A stretch of 64,000 nucleotides of DNA. Source: Candidatus Eisenbergiella merdavium (lineage in GTDB: Bacteria > Bacillota > Clostridia > Lachnospirales > Lachnospiraceae). Both the position numbers and the translations under genes were made by a program. The notes beneath the pieces were generated by a model. That model did no database searches. It was not told where the DNA came from and saw only the letters and a list, made by a program, of their open reading frames with translations. The stretch spans positions 1 through 64,000 of the forward strand of contig DWWS01000021.1 of the NCBI GenBank assembly GCA_019119595.1. The letters are read 5' to 3'. Positions 7,299 to 15,520 of the stretch are shown in pieces (the first letter of the stretch is position 1; each line of letters begins with the position of its first letter).

Positions 7299-8228
7299 GT
7301 GACGGCAAAGAGAATGCTGGACGCTACGGCTTCCGACCTGGCGTCCTATGGAAAAAAGGAATTACTGTCCAGTATCGCAAAAAGCGAGGGAAGAGTGATG
7401 GCGGCGGAATGCATCGGCGTTACCCTTCCTCTGCTTTCCGACGTGACGAATGCGGAATTTGTCTCCGCCATGGGCGCGGACATTGTTCTGCTGAATCTTT
7501 TTGATGTGAATGCACCGGTGATCCAGGGGCTTCCTCCGGTCAGGCCGGAGGAGACCATCCGGGAGCTGAAGCGGCTGACCGGGCGGATGATCGGCCTGAA
7601 TCTGGAGCCCGTGGAGGAAAGCGCCGCTTCGGAAAACGAGGGAACACTCTGGGAAATGAGCGATGGGAGAAAAGCCACCGCGGCCAACGCGCTGCGCGCG
7701 GCGCAGATGGGGGCGGACATGATCCTTCTGACCGGAAATCCGGGAAACGGCGTGAGCAACCAGGCGATCACCGACTCCCTGAAGGCGCTCCGGGACGCCG
7801 CAGGAGATAAGCTCATCCTTGCGGCAGGCAAGATGCACGCCTCCGGCATTCTCACGGAGGCGGCTGAAAACATCATCACCAGGGCAGATATTGAAAGCTT
7901 CGTAGAGGCAGGCGCGGATATCATACTGCTTCCCGCACCGGGAACCGTTCCCGGGATCACCCTGGAATATATCAGGGAGCTGGTCGCCTTTTCCCACAGT
8001 CTGGGCGCTCTGACCATCACGGCCATCGGCACCAGTCAGGAGGGAGCCGACACGCAGACCATCCGCCAGATCGCCCTGATGTGCAAGATGACGGGAACCG
8101 ACATCCACCACATCGGCGATACCGGCTATCCGGGCATGGCGCTTCCGGAAAACATTCAGGCCTATTCCGTTGCCATCCGCGGCGTGCGCCATACCTACCA
8201 CAGAATGGCGGTTTCCATCAACCGGTGA
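7299..8228 (+). CDS. Conserved TIM-barrel-like protein of unknown function
   Basis: 309 residues starting at GTG 7299 behind AAAGGAGAAACAGG. The alternating hydrophobic strands (IVLLNLFDV, MILLTGNPG, DIILLPAPGTVPG, LTITAIGTSQEG) and GADI/GADM repeats suggest an alpha/beta barrel. TGNPGNGVSN and PAPGTVPG look like phosphate- or substrate-binding loops. Similar proteins in Firmicutes are annotated variously as hydrolase-like or PEP-mutase-like with no proven reaction, and I do not assign one. It is transcribed divergently from the ACGX operon and followed by an HxlR regulator. A TATACT -10 box is at 7245-7250 with a weak -35. Confidence 0.7.
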   Translation: MTAKRMLDATASDLASYGKKELLSSIAKSEGRVMAAECIGVTLPLLSDVTNAEFVSAMGADIVLLNLFDVNAPVIQGLPPVRPEETIRELKRLTGRMIGLNLEPVEESAASENEGTLWEMSDGRKATAANALRAAQMGADMILLTGNPGNGVSNQAITDSLKALRDAAGDKLILAAGKMHASGILTEAAENIITRADIESFVEAGADIILLPAPGTVPGITLEYIRELVAFSHSLGALTITAIGTSQEGADTQTIRQIALMCKMTGTDIHHIGDTGYPGMALPENIQAYSVAIRGVRHTYHRMAVSINR

Positions 8229-8329
8229 GGTCCGCGGACACGGGCCGCCAAAAAAACGCGCAAAGGGAAGCCGCATGCAAACGCTCTCTTCACGTGCCTC
8301 ACATATAAATGCTTCGGCAAGGAGGAAAA

Positions 8330-8656
8330 ATGCTGACAAAGGAAGAAATGCCCGCCTGCCCGGTGGCGACCACCGTGCAGCTCATCGGCAGCAAATGGAA
8401 GCTGCTGATCCTGAGAAATCTGATCGCGCGTCCCTGGCGCTTTAACGAGCTGAAACGGGATCTGGAAGGGATCAGCCAGAAGGTGCTAACCGACAGCCTG
8501 CGCGCCATGGAGGAGGACGGGATCGTCACGAGAACCGTTTATCCCGAAATCCCTCCCAGGGTGGAATACGCCCTGTCGCCCCTGGGGGAATCCATGCGGC
8601 CCATTCTGGACGCCATGGAGGAATGGGGAAGGGAATACAAGAAAAGACTGCAGTGA
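8330..8656 (+). CDS. HxlR-family transcriptional regulator
   Basis: 108 residues, start at 8330 behind AAGGAGGAAAA. It opens with ACPVATTVQLIGSKW, the signature of HxlR proteins, with Cys9 (MPACP) in the place used for redox or electrophile sensing. The winged helix follows (RFNELKRDLEGISQKVLT, then PRVEYALSPLGESM). HxlR proteins act as dimeric DNA-binding regulators responding to thiol stress, aldehydes or quinones. Neighbours of matching chemistry are the MDR reductase operon on one side and a sensor kinase on the other. The TTACC boxes at 7161-7186 are possible targets. Confidence 0.88.
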   Translation: MLTKEEMPACPVATTVQLIGSKWKLLILRNLIARPWRFNELKRDLEGISQKVLTDSLRAMEEDGIVTRTVYPEIPPRVEYALSPLGESMRPILDAMEEWGREYKKRLQ

Positions 8657-8758
8657 CGGAGGGAACAGATCGAAGCCTGCCGGGCTTTCTCCGCTTCGCC
8701 TGTATCAATCTGCATGAGGCTGTGCGGCTCTGCCGGAAGCCGCACGGCTCCGCGGGGA

Positions 8759-9307
8759 TCAGTACAGCAGCTTATTCCCTTTTTCACAGATGGTATCGAT
8801 CTCATCGTACTTTTCCTCGATCAGGGGCGTCACCTTCCTGGTCTGTGCCTCCGCCGACCTTCTGTAAATGAAGAGGGGCAGGATCCAGCCCATAAAGCCG
8901 GGCACTGCCAGCAGGATGCACAGAAGCACCTGCGGCGGCTGCGCCGTCGCCGCGAAGGTCGCGCCGGCCATGAAGGCCGTTCCCAAAAGCCCTGTGATCA
9001 GCGCCCGTTCCATGGCCACAGAGGTTTTTGATTTTTCCAGGGCCTCGATCTCGCCCACACAGGCCTCAAAATTTCTCTGCAGCCTGGTCAGCTCCATCTT
9101 ATTGATGAGCTTCCGGTTCCGCTTCAGGCGCAGCGTCGTTTTTTTCTGCGCTCCGCCCTTTCCCTGCTCCCGGAAATCCTCATACGGGTTTCCGTCCGCC
9201 TCCCAGCCGAAATTTTCATAGCTGTCCAGCAGGAAGGACACCCTGTCCCTGTCCGCCGTGACCGTCTTATATTCATAGCTCACAAATTCTTTCTTTCCGT
9301 TTTCCAT
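8759..9307 (-). CDS. Membrane protein of unknown function
   Basis: 182 residues, start at 9307. The soluble N-terminal half has a charged stretch (LRLKRNRKLINKMELTRLQRNFEACVGEIEALEK) likely to form a coiled helix. Two membrane segments follow at about residues 103-122 and 127-147 (LITGLLGTAFMAGATFAA, VLLCILLAVPGFMGWILPLF), then a charged tail of 34 residues. No known domain is recognised. It lies 18 bases after the histidine kinase gene on the same strand, so it is likely co-transcribed with the two-component system and may be its accessory or target. Confidence 0.7.
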   Translation of the reverse strand: MENGKKEFVSYEYKTVTADRDRVSFLLDSYENFGWEADGNPYEDFREQGKGGAQKKTTLRLKRNRKLINKMELTRLQRNFEACVGEIEALEKSKTSVAMERALITGLLGTAFMAGATFAATAQPPQVLLCILLAVPGFMGWILPLFIYRRSAEAQTRKVTPLIEEKYDEIDTICEKGNKLLY

Positions 9308-9325
9308 TTCGTTTCCGCCTTTCCT

Positions 9326-10429
9326 TTACAGACCGCGCCCGGCCCCGGCTTTTCCGCCGTCCGCTCCCGCCGCGGGCAGCGTTACGAGAAAGGTGCTTCC
9401 CTTTCCCGGCTCGCTGAAAACCTGGATGCCGCCGTCCAGAAGCTCCAGCACCCGCTTGACAAGCGCGAGCCCCAGGCCGTTCCCTTCCCGGGAGCGGGAG
9501 CCGTCCGCCTGGTAAAATTTATCGAATATGTGCCGGATGCTTTCCGGCTCCATGCCGCAGCCCGTATCCGAAACGGATACGCTCACCAGGCCGTCCTTTG
9601 AGGTCTGCTCCACCGTGATGCTCCCTCCCGGCGGCGTGAATTTGACCGCGTTGGAGATCAGGTTGTTCCACACCAGCTCCAGAAGGCTTTCGTCCGCCTC
9701 CACCATGGCGCAGTCCTCCAGCCTGGTCTCCAGAATGATCTGTTTTTCCTCCCAGGCGTCCTCAAACTGCAGGATGCAGTCGCAGAGCTGCCTGCACACA
9801 TTGTATGGCTCCACCTCCGGGACGATCCGCTGGTTCTCCAGCCGGTTCAGCCGCAGGATGTTGCTGATCAGGCCGGAAAGCTTTTCGGCCGCAGCCTCGA
9901 TATTTCGGGCATATTCCTTTTTCTGTTCTTCCCGAAGCCCCTCCATCTGCAAAAGCTCCGCATAGTTTTTGATGACCGCGATGGGCGTTTTCATTTCATG
10001 GGAAACGTTGGAGACAAAGTCCGTTTTCAGCGTCTCGATGCTCCCAAGCTCCTCCACCATTTTGTTGAAATCCGTGATCATCACATCCAGATAATCCCAC
10101 CTGTCCTGGGTGTGGATCGTGGGGACGTAGACGGAAAAATCCCCTCCCGCCACCCGTCCGGCCGCCTCCGCCATGCGGTGCAGGGGCTCCTCATAGGCGT
10201 CCTTTATTTTTTTTCTGGTAAAAAGAGTCAGCCCCGCCGCCACCATTCCCCAGTAAAGCATGGGAATGACAGTCTGAACCGTATCAGGCCAGCCGGACTG
10301 GTTCATAAACACGACCAACCCGGAATGTATGCCGGACATCAGCAAAATCACGCCGAAATAGATGGCAAAAACGGAGGCGGGAAACAGGCTTTCTTTTACT
10401 CCGCTTATATTTTTCTCTCCGTTTTTCAT
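9326..10429 (-). CDS. Two-component sensor histidine kinase
   Basis: 367 residues. Two N-terminal membrane segments (FAIYFGVILLMSGIHSGLVVF and PMLYWGMVAAGLTLF) leave only a short outside loop, so the signal is probably sensed in or near the membrane. A HAMP-like linker precedes the phosphoacceptor box VSNVSHEMKTPIAVIKNY. The ATPase half shows WNNLISNAVKFTPPGG (N box), DTGCGME (G1) and GNGLGLALVKRV (G2). Its ATG overlaps the TGA of the response regulator gene. The small extracytoplasmic portion resembles kinases that work with transporters in antimicrobial-peptide sensing, but no such transporter is adjacent. Confidence 0.92.
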   Translation of the reverse strand: MKNGEKNISGVKESLFPASVFAIYFGVILLMSGIHSGLVVFMNQSGWPDTVQTVIPMLYWGMVAAGLTLFTRKKIKDAYEEPLHRMAEAAGRVAGGDFSVYVPTIHTQDRWDYLDVMITDFNKMVEELGSIETLKTDFVSNVSHEMKTPIAVIKNYAELLQMEGLREEQKKEYARNIEAAAEKLSGLISNILRLNRLENQRIVPEVEPYNVCRQLCDCILQFEDAWEEKQIILETRLEDCAMVEADESLLELVWNNLISNAVKFTPPGGSITVEQTSKDGLVSVSVSDTGCGMEPESIRHIFDKFYQADGSRSREGNGLGLALVKRVLELLDGGIQVFSEPGKGSTFLVTLPAAGADGGKAGAGRGL

Positions 10430-11097
10430 CGCAGCACCGCCTTATAGCCCAGCCCCCGCACCGTCACGATCTGAAAGCCGTCGCAGGCGGAAAGCTTATC
10501 CCGGAGCCTGGTCACGTACACGTCCACCGCCCGCAGGCTGGTTTCGCTGTCCACGCCCCAGAATTCATCCATGAGCTGCGCTCTGGAGAAGTTTTTTTTC
10601 GGATAGGAAAGCAGTTTGTAGATGATGTTGAATTCCCTTGCGGTCAGGCTGATCTCCTCCCCGTCGATCTCCGCGCTCATGGCGTCCGCGTCAAGCACCA
10701 GATTTCCCGCCGTGATCTTCCGTTCCATTTCGATATTGGCCCGGCGCAGAAGCGCCCGCACCCTTAGCAGAAGCTCGCCAAGCTCGATGGGCTTTACCAT
10801 GTAGTCGTCGATCCCGAGCTGAAAGCCCTTCTGCTTGGAGGTCAGATCGTCCCTCGCCGACATGAAAAGAATGGGGATGGTTTTGTTCACCTGCCGGACG
10901 GTGCGGGCAAATTCAAAGCCGTCGGTTCCGGGCATCATGATGTCCGAAATGATCAGCTCATAGAGGCTGTTGTACATTTCCTCATACGCCGCCTCCGCGG
11001 TCAGGCAGCCCTTCGCCTGAAAGCCGCTGTCGTTCAGATAAGTGCAGACGATCTGGTTCAGCCTCACGTCGTCCTCCACCACAAGTATACGGACCAT
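10426..11097 (-). CDS. OmpR-family response regulator
   Basis: 223 residues, start at 11097 behind GGGAGGTAAACG. The receiver domain has the acidic pocket VVEDD, the phosphorylation site IISDIMMPG (Asp about 54), MSAR and the conserved KPIELGEL lysine. The C-terminal winged helix ends in TVRGLGYKAVLR, typical for OmpR/PhoB regulators. It overlaps the kinase gene by 4 bases (ATGA), forming a classic regulator-kinase pair that also includes the membrane protein at 8759. Confidence 0.95.
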   Translation of the reverse strand: MVRILVVEDDVRLNQIVCTYLNDSGFQAKGCLTAEAAYEEMYNSLYELIISDIMMPGTDGFEFARTVRQVNKTIPILFMSARDDLTSKQKGFQLGIDDYMVKPIELGELLLRVRALLRRANIEMERKITAGNLVLDADAMSAEIDGEEISLTAREFNIIYKLLSYPKKNFSRAQLMDEFWGVDSETSLRAVDVYVTRLRDKLSACDGFQIVTVRGLGYKAVLR

Positions 11098-11137
11098 TCG
11101 TTTACCTCCCGTTTTTTATCTTTTATCCTGCTGCTTT

Positions 11138-12124
11138 TTATCCTGTCATTTTCCGTTTTTTGTCCTGTCCTCTTCCATAACAGAGTCCCTGAATGCCAAG
11201 CCCCAGAACTATGGCGCATACCAGCGTTCCCGTGGCTGCGTTCATCATCCCCTCAAATTTCACTTTTCCCTCAGAAAAAGAGGCGAACATGGCCGTTTGA
11301 AGCGTCAGAATGGAAACGCAGGCGTCGATATAACCGATTCTCCGGGCAATGGTGAGAAGCGGCGAGCCCCTTTTCTTTACCCGGATGACCTGGATCGTGG
11401 ACATGATGATCTTGTAAAAAAAATAGGCCGCCGCCGCGTATATGGTAAAACCCGGATAGCTTTTTCCTCCCATGGAATGCTCCAGCAGGACGACCGCGCC
11501 CGCCAGCACCGCCGCCATAAAAAGGAACAGCACGCTGTTCCTGCGGTATACCGCAAGCTCTCTTTTCATGCGCCTTTCCTCATCCGCTATCCCGGCAAGC
11601 CTTCTTTCCTGCAAAACCACACCGGCCCGCATCAGGCTCAGAAGAAGATAGTAGACAGCGAGGGTCGCAAACCAGGCGGAGCGCCCAATCGCCGCAAGCA
11701 CTCCGTTGAAAGCCGCGTAAAGAATGCTGCTCACCGTTCCAGACACTGTGAAAAGAACCGTCCTTAAGCGATAGTCGGCCGCCCCCCGGCTCGTGTAGGG
11801 ATTCGCCGCGATCGCCGGCTTTATGACCTCCCGGATATCCCGCCGGATATGACGGATAAAATAGCAGCAGGATAACGTGAGCGAGACTGCCGCAAGACAG
11901 TAAAACAGGATTCCCACCGCATAAGGAAAGCACGAAAGCGCCGCCTCGGCCACAGACAGCGCCGCAAAAACCGCCGTCAGCAGATACAAAAGCAGCCTCT
12001 GCCATAAACGCAGGAGCGGAAGCCCGAACTTCCGACGCAAGGGTATCCGGCGCAGATGTTTCAGGCCGGCGGATTCTCCGCCGGGAAGCCTTCTGTTTTT
12101 TCCGGGTTTTCTCTGGTGCTTCAT
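11138..12124 (-). CDS. Polytopic membrane protein of unknown function
   Basis: 328 residues with about eight hydrophobic segments (such as LLLYLLTAVFAALSVAEAA, VGILFYCLAAVSLTLSCCYF, FLFMAAVLAGAVVLLEH and LVCAIVLGLGIQGL). The basic N-terminus of about 35 residues is cytoplasmic in orientation. I do not recognise a family motif. The gene ends 40 bases before the response regulator on the same strand and could be the first gene of that regulatory operon. It is preceded by a large hairpin at 12169-12211. Confidence 0.7.
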   Translation of the reverse strand: MKHQRKPGKNRRLPGGESAGLKHLRRIPLRRKFGLPLLRLWQRLLLYLLTAVFAALSVAEAALSCFPYAVGILFYCLAAVSLTLSCCYFIRHIRRDIREVIKPAIAANPYTSRGAADYRLRTVLFTVSGTVSSILYAAFNGVLAAIGRSAWFATLAVYYLLLSLMRAGVVLQERRLAGIADEERRMKRELAVYRRNSVLFLFMAAVLAGAVVLLEHSMGGKSYPGFTIYAAAAYFFYKIIMSTIQVIRVKKRGSPLLTIARRIGYIDACVSILTLQTAMFASFSEGKVKFEGMMNAATGTLVCAIVLGLGIQGLCYGRGQDKKRKMTG

Positions 12125-12168
12125 GACTTGCCGTTCCTTTTCCTGCTGTTTTCAGGGAATTTCTCGTT

Positions 12169-12211
12169 CCGGAAGCAGCGGCTCAACCTTCGGCAGAACC
12201 GCTGCTTCCGG
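12169..12211. terminator. 13-bp perfect hairpin between two minus-strand genes
   Basis: CCGGAAGCAGCGG pairs perfectly with CCGCTGCTTCCGG across a 17-base loop. It lies between the AEC transporter (ending 12290) and the membrane protein starting at 12124. There is no good T-run on the minus strand, so it may be a weak terminator or an RNA-stability hairpin. Confidence 0.5.
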
Positions 12212-12289
12212 CCTTCATTGTAGAACAGCTTTGTTTGCGTTTTGTTTGGGAAATATGTACAAATTGTGAACAAGAAGGGCGGGCCGCTC

Positions 12290-13201
12290 CTATGGAAGCA
12301 CGAGCAGCAGCCCGGTGATACACGCGATGCTGATCAGAATGGAAAGAGAATTCATGGCGCTGGAAAGCTCCACGTCCCCGTCCAGCGCGCCCGTATAGGC
12401 GGTCGCCACGCTGGAGACCGGGCCGAAGGCGATGATCAGAAGCGCCTTGCGAATCTGCAGATCGAAGGGACACAGGAGAAAAAGCGCCGCTCCCATCACA
12501 GCCGCCGCCGAATACCGCAGGATGAGCAACTTCACCAGCCGGGACAGCTTGCTTTTCTCCAGACGGATCTCAAAGCCGATCCCGATCATCAGAAGTGCCA
12601 GAAAGGGATTTGCGTTCCCGGCCGTCTGCGCGAAGGACACCGCCGCAGCCGGAAGCTCCAGCTTCAGAAGGGCCAGCACGCTCATCAGAAGATAGGCGTC
12701 AAAGGGCAGGGAGGAAAAAAGCGTCCGCGCCACATTTTTTACAGAAACCTTCCCGCCCTTTCCCGCGATGGCAGCCCCGATGCTGTAGGTCAGGCCGGTA
12801 CACATCACCGCGTTTCCCGTGTCGAACAGGCTGCAGGCCACCACGCCGGACGGCCCAAGGAAACTCTGCACAAAGGGAAGGGTAAAGTTTCCGATGTTGT
12901 AGCCAGACGCGTTGATGGCCCCGAACGCCTTATCCTCCCTGCTCCCGCCGCGGCTTAACAGGTATCCCAGGGCAACCATCACCACGTTGCAGCAGAAGCC
13001 GATGCCGATCAGCGCAAGCAGGCTTTTTTCCAGCGTGATCTGGCTGAAATTATAGATGATGGCGCAGGGCAGAGTGATCTTCACCACGATTCTGGACACA
13101 AAATAAAAATCCTTCAGGCAGAAGAAGCCCTTCCGCTTCAGAAGATAACCCATGACAATGATTCCGATAAAGGCTCCCGCCTTTGACAGTACGTCCAGCA
13201 T
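12290..13201 (-). CDS. AEC-family transporter
   Basis: 303 residues; start at 13201 behind GGAGGGGAAAG. About ten membrane segments in two five-helix halves are seen. NASGYNIGNFTLPFVQSFLG and the matching FDTGNAVMCTGL element are typical of the auxin-efflux-carrier-like family, as is the C-terminal FGPVSSVATAYTGALDGD. Members export or exchange carboxylic acids and related small anions. The substrate cannot be told. The gene stands alone, and the start region contains one of the palindrome-centred motifs (CCATGCCAAAGCTTTTTT at about 13211-13228). Confidence 0.88.
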   Translation of the reverse strand: MLDVLSKAGAFIGIIVMGYLLKRKGFFCLKDFYFVSRIVVKITLPCAIIYNFSQITLEKSLLALIGIGFCCNVVMVALGYLLSRGGSREDKAFGAINASGYNIGNFTLPFVQSFLGPSGVVACSLFDTGNAVMCTGLTYSIGAAIAGKGGKVSVKNVARTLFSSLPFDAYLLMSVLALLKLELPAAAVSFAQTAGNANPFLALLMIGIGFEIRLEKSKLSRLVKLLILRYSAAAVMGAALFLLCPFDLQIRKALLIIAFGPVSSVATAYTGALDGDVELSSAMNSLSILISIACITGLLLVLP

Positions 13202-13487
13202 CTTTCCCCTCCATGCCAAAGCTTTTTTGCCGGGATACGCGCTGCGAGGATGCTTCGTACCCAGGAAATTCGTATCCAGGGGCTCTGCGGCGCTTCTTCG
13301 CAAAGCCAAGCCGGCTCGTTAAGGGTATTATAACCCGGCTGAGGGGGATCAACAAGGGGGATTTGGCGCGCAGAGGGAAGCAGGGGGAGCGGGAAACGGA
13401 CGGAAGCTTCGTGTATCTGATTCAGACATGCCCGTCCATCCGGGGCAGCTTTTCCTTCCCCCTTTCCGCATAAGGCGTCACCACTCC

Positions 13488-15503
13488 TCACTCCCACCTC
13501 AAAGCAAACCGGAACCTGGCGTCCTCGTCGTACCACATGGGGAAATTGGTTCCCCATACGTTGTTGTGCAGGCAGACGTATACCCCCGCATCCATCCGGG
13601 GCTGCTCCCTGGCAAAATCAAGCAGGGAACGCTCTCCCACACTGAGAAGCGGCGCGTCAATCGTTTCCAGCAGCGCCCCTTCAAAGGCCGCTCCCCCTTC
13701 CGCCGCATGCAGCCTGCGGTTTCCTCCGCACACCACACGGGACGGGTCGATCCATGTCCCCAGCTTTTCGATGCCAAGAAGCCTGCTTCCGGGATCGAAG
13801 CGCAGCCAGGAGCCCTCAGCCACCCGGGTGGCTTCCTTCTCCCACCAGGCAAGATCCGCCTCCATACGATCCTCGTACAGCCTGAGCACCGTTTCCAGGC
13901 GGCGCATCCCGCCGTATTGTTCCACCGCCTCCTCCGGAAGGCGCATCCGGATCACCAGCGCGTTACCCTCGCAGAAAATCTCCTCCACACGAGGCAGATA
14001 TTCGTGATATTCCGATACAGCCTCCTCCATTCCGATCTTCCCGAAATCCTCGGCGGCCCATTCTTCGTCGCTCACCACATATTTCTTCTGAAAGCGTTCG
14101 TATTCCTTCTGAGAAAAAATTTCATAGGAAAAAGCGGCCAGCCCGCCGGGGCCTGCAAGCTCCCTGTCCGCTCCCTCCGGCCCTGTCTTTTTCAGGGAAC
14201 GAACCGCCCCGTGCCCGTCGATCTTCACCCGGTAACCGGCAAGCTCCGCCTCGGCCCATGCCCCCTGCTCCGGAAAGGGAACGGGCATCTTTGCATTCTC
14301 CGGAAGGGGAACGATCGTCTTTGCTCTTTCCGTAATGGGAACAGGCACCTTTTCTCCCTCCGGCCGGTATGGCTCCCTTCGGTATTCGGACAGGATGCGC
14401 TGGGCCTCTTCGGAAGCGCTTCCCGCCGCGCGGGCGGCCTGCTCCACGTATTCTCTCTGCTCCTGCCAGGACGCCTCCATCCGCCGGAAGGGCGGCGTGC
14501 TTCTGGCCCTTCGGAATGCTTCTTTTGTAAAAAGAGAATGCTCTGTCCGGAAGCCATTCTCCAGCGGCCTTTCTCCGAGCCAAGATTTTTCATCCAGCCC
14601 CCAGGTATGCTCCGGCACCAGGAGAAGCCGCCTGTAGACGGCGTCCCGCTCTCCCTCGGAAAGCCTGCCCGCCTCTCCTGCAAGCCGCATAAGGCCCCGG
14701 AAGCCGCTTATCTTCCTGGGATCGCTCCCGGCCCCGTGGATCCATGTGTCCCCGATTTCCTCCTCCACCACGGGAAGGCCGGTCTGACGCAGCGCCTCCT
14801 GCGCCACATCCTCCAGCGTTCCGGCGCACAGGTCTGCATCCGGATACTGCTTTCGCAGCCCCTCATAGACCTGACGGATCTCCTCCTCCGACTGGGGCCC
14901 TCTGTTGTCACCGGTGTGGGCAAAGTATACCGCCGCCCCTCCGTCCCCGATGGGCGTCAGCCTGCCGTAGTCGCTGTTGTACATCACCAACACCTCTTCT
15001 CCCGTATCCGCCCGCCACCGAAACAGGGGCGGCACCTCCGGAACGGTGGAGGCCGGATTCACGCCGATGTGAAGGAAAGAAACGCCCGCCCGGGAAAGAT
15101 ACGAAAGCATCGCCCTGGTATGCCCGGGAACGTCCGTCAGCTTGGCGGCGACGGTATGCAGGCCGAAACGCCGGTCAAGCTCCCGGGAGATGCCAAGCCC
15201 GTACTCGAACAGCGCGCCGTTCATCAGCTCCGTATGTGTGGTGCAGGGAAGGGCGTGCCAGCGCACCTCCCCGCGCCGGATGGCCTCCTCCAGACGCGCC
15301 CGCTCCGGGCTTTCCTCCAGGAAGCGCCGGATCAGCCAGGAGCCGGTGGTCCAGATGAAGCCCTCCTTCTGCCCCCGGAACGCCTCACCCATCCGCATGG
15401 CGTTCGGAAGATAGCTTTTCATATAGTTTTCCGCCACCTGCCCGGCCATGTCCGTAAAGCCGATGTCCAGATGGGTTTTGAATACCACAATGATTTTTTT
15501 CAT
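13488..15503 (-). CDS. DUF5054-type protein with GH38-like catalytic domain
   Basis: 671 residues. The N-terminus reads KTHLDIGFTDMAG; the H-D pair in HLDIG is the metal-binding signature of GH38-type alpha-mannosidase-like folds. LTDVPGHTRAMLSYLSRAGV near residue 145 is the second conserved element, and NPAST and SDYGRL follow. This matches the DUF5054 family, believed to be glycoside hydrolases acting on plant or host glycans. No signal peptide is present, so it works inside the cell. Its ribosome site overlaps the end of the sulfatase gene 17 bases upstream, so the two form an operon suited to desulfating then cleaving a sulfated glycan. Substrate is unknown. Confidence 0.82.
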   Translation of the reverse strand: MKKIIVVFKTHLDIGFTDMAGQVAENYMKSYLPNAMRMGEAFRGQKEGFIWTTGSWLIRRFLEESPERARLEEAIRRGEVRWHALPCTTHTELMNGALFEYGLGISRELDRRFGLHTVAAKLTDVPGHTRAMLSYLSRAGVSFLHIGVNPASTVPEVPPLFRWRADTGEEVLVMYNSDYGRLTPIGDGGAAVYFAHTGDNRGPQSEEEIRQVYEGLRKQYPDADLCAGTLEDVAQEALRQTGLPVVEEEIGDTWIHGAGSDPRKISGFRGLMRLAGEAGRLSEGERDAVYRRLLLVPEHTWGLDEKSWLGERPLENGFRTEHSLFTKEAFRRARSTPPFRRMEASWQEQREYVEQAARAAGSASEEAQRILSEYRREPYRPEGEKVPVPITERAKTIVPLPENAKMPVPFPEQGAWAEAELAGYRVKIDGHGAVRSLKKTGPEGADRELAGPGGLAAFSYEIFSQKEYERFQKKYVVSDEEWAAEDFGKIGMEEAVSEYHEYLPRVEEIFCEGNALVIRMRLPEEAVEQYGGMRRLETVLRLYEDRMEADLAWWEKEATRVAEGSWLRFDPGSRLLGIEKLGTWIDPSRVVCGGNRRLHAAEGGAAFEGALLETIDAPLLSVGERSLLDFAREQPRMDAGVYVCLHNNVWGTNFPMWYDEDARFRFALRWE

Positions 15504-15520
15504 AGAAGGTTACAGCTCCT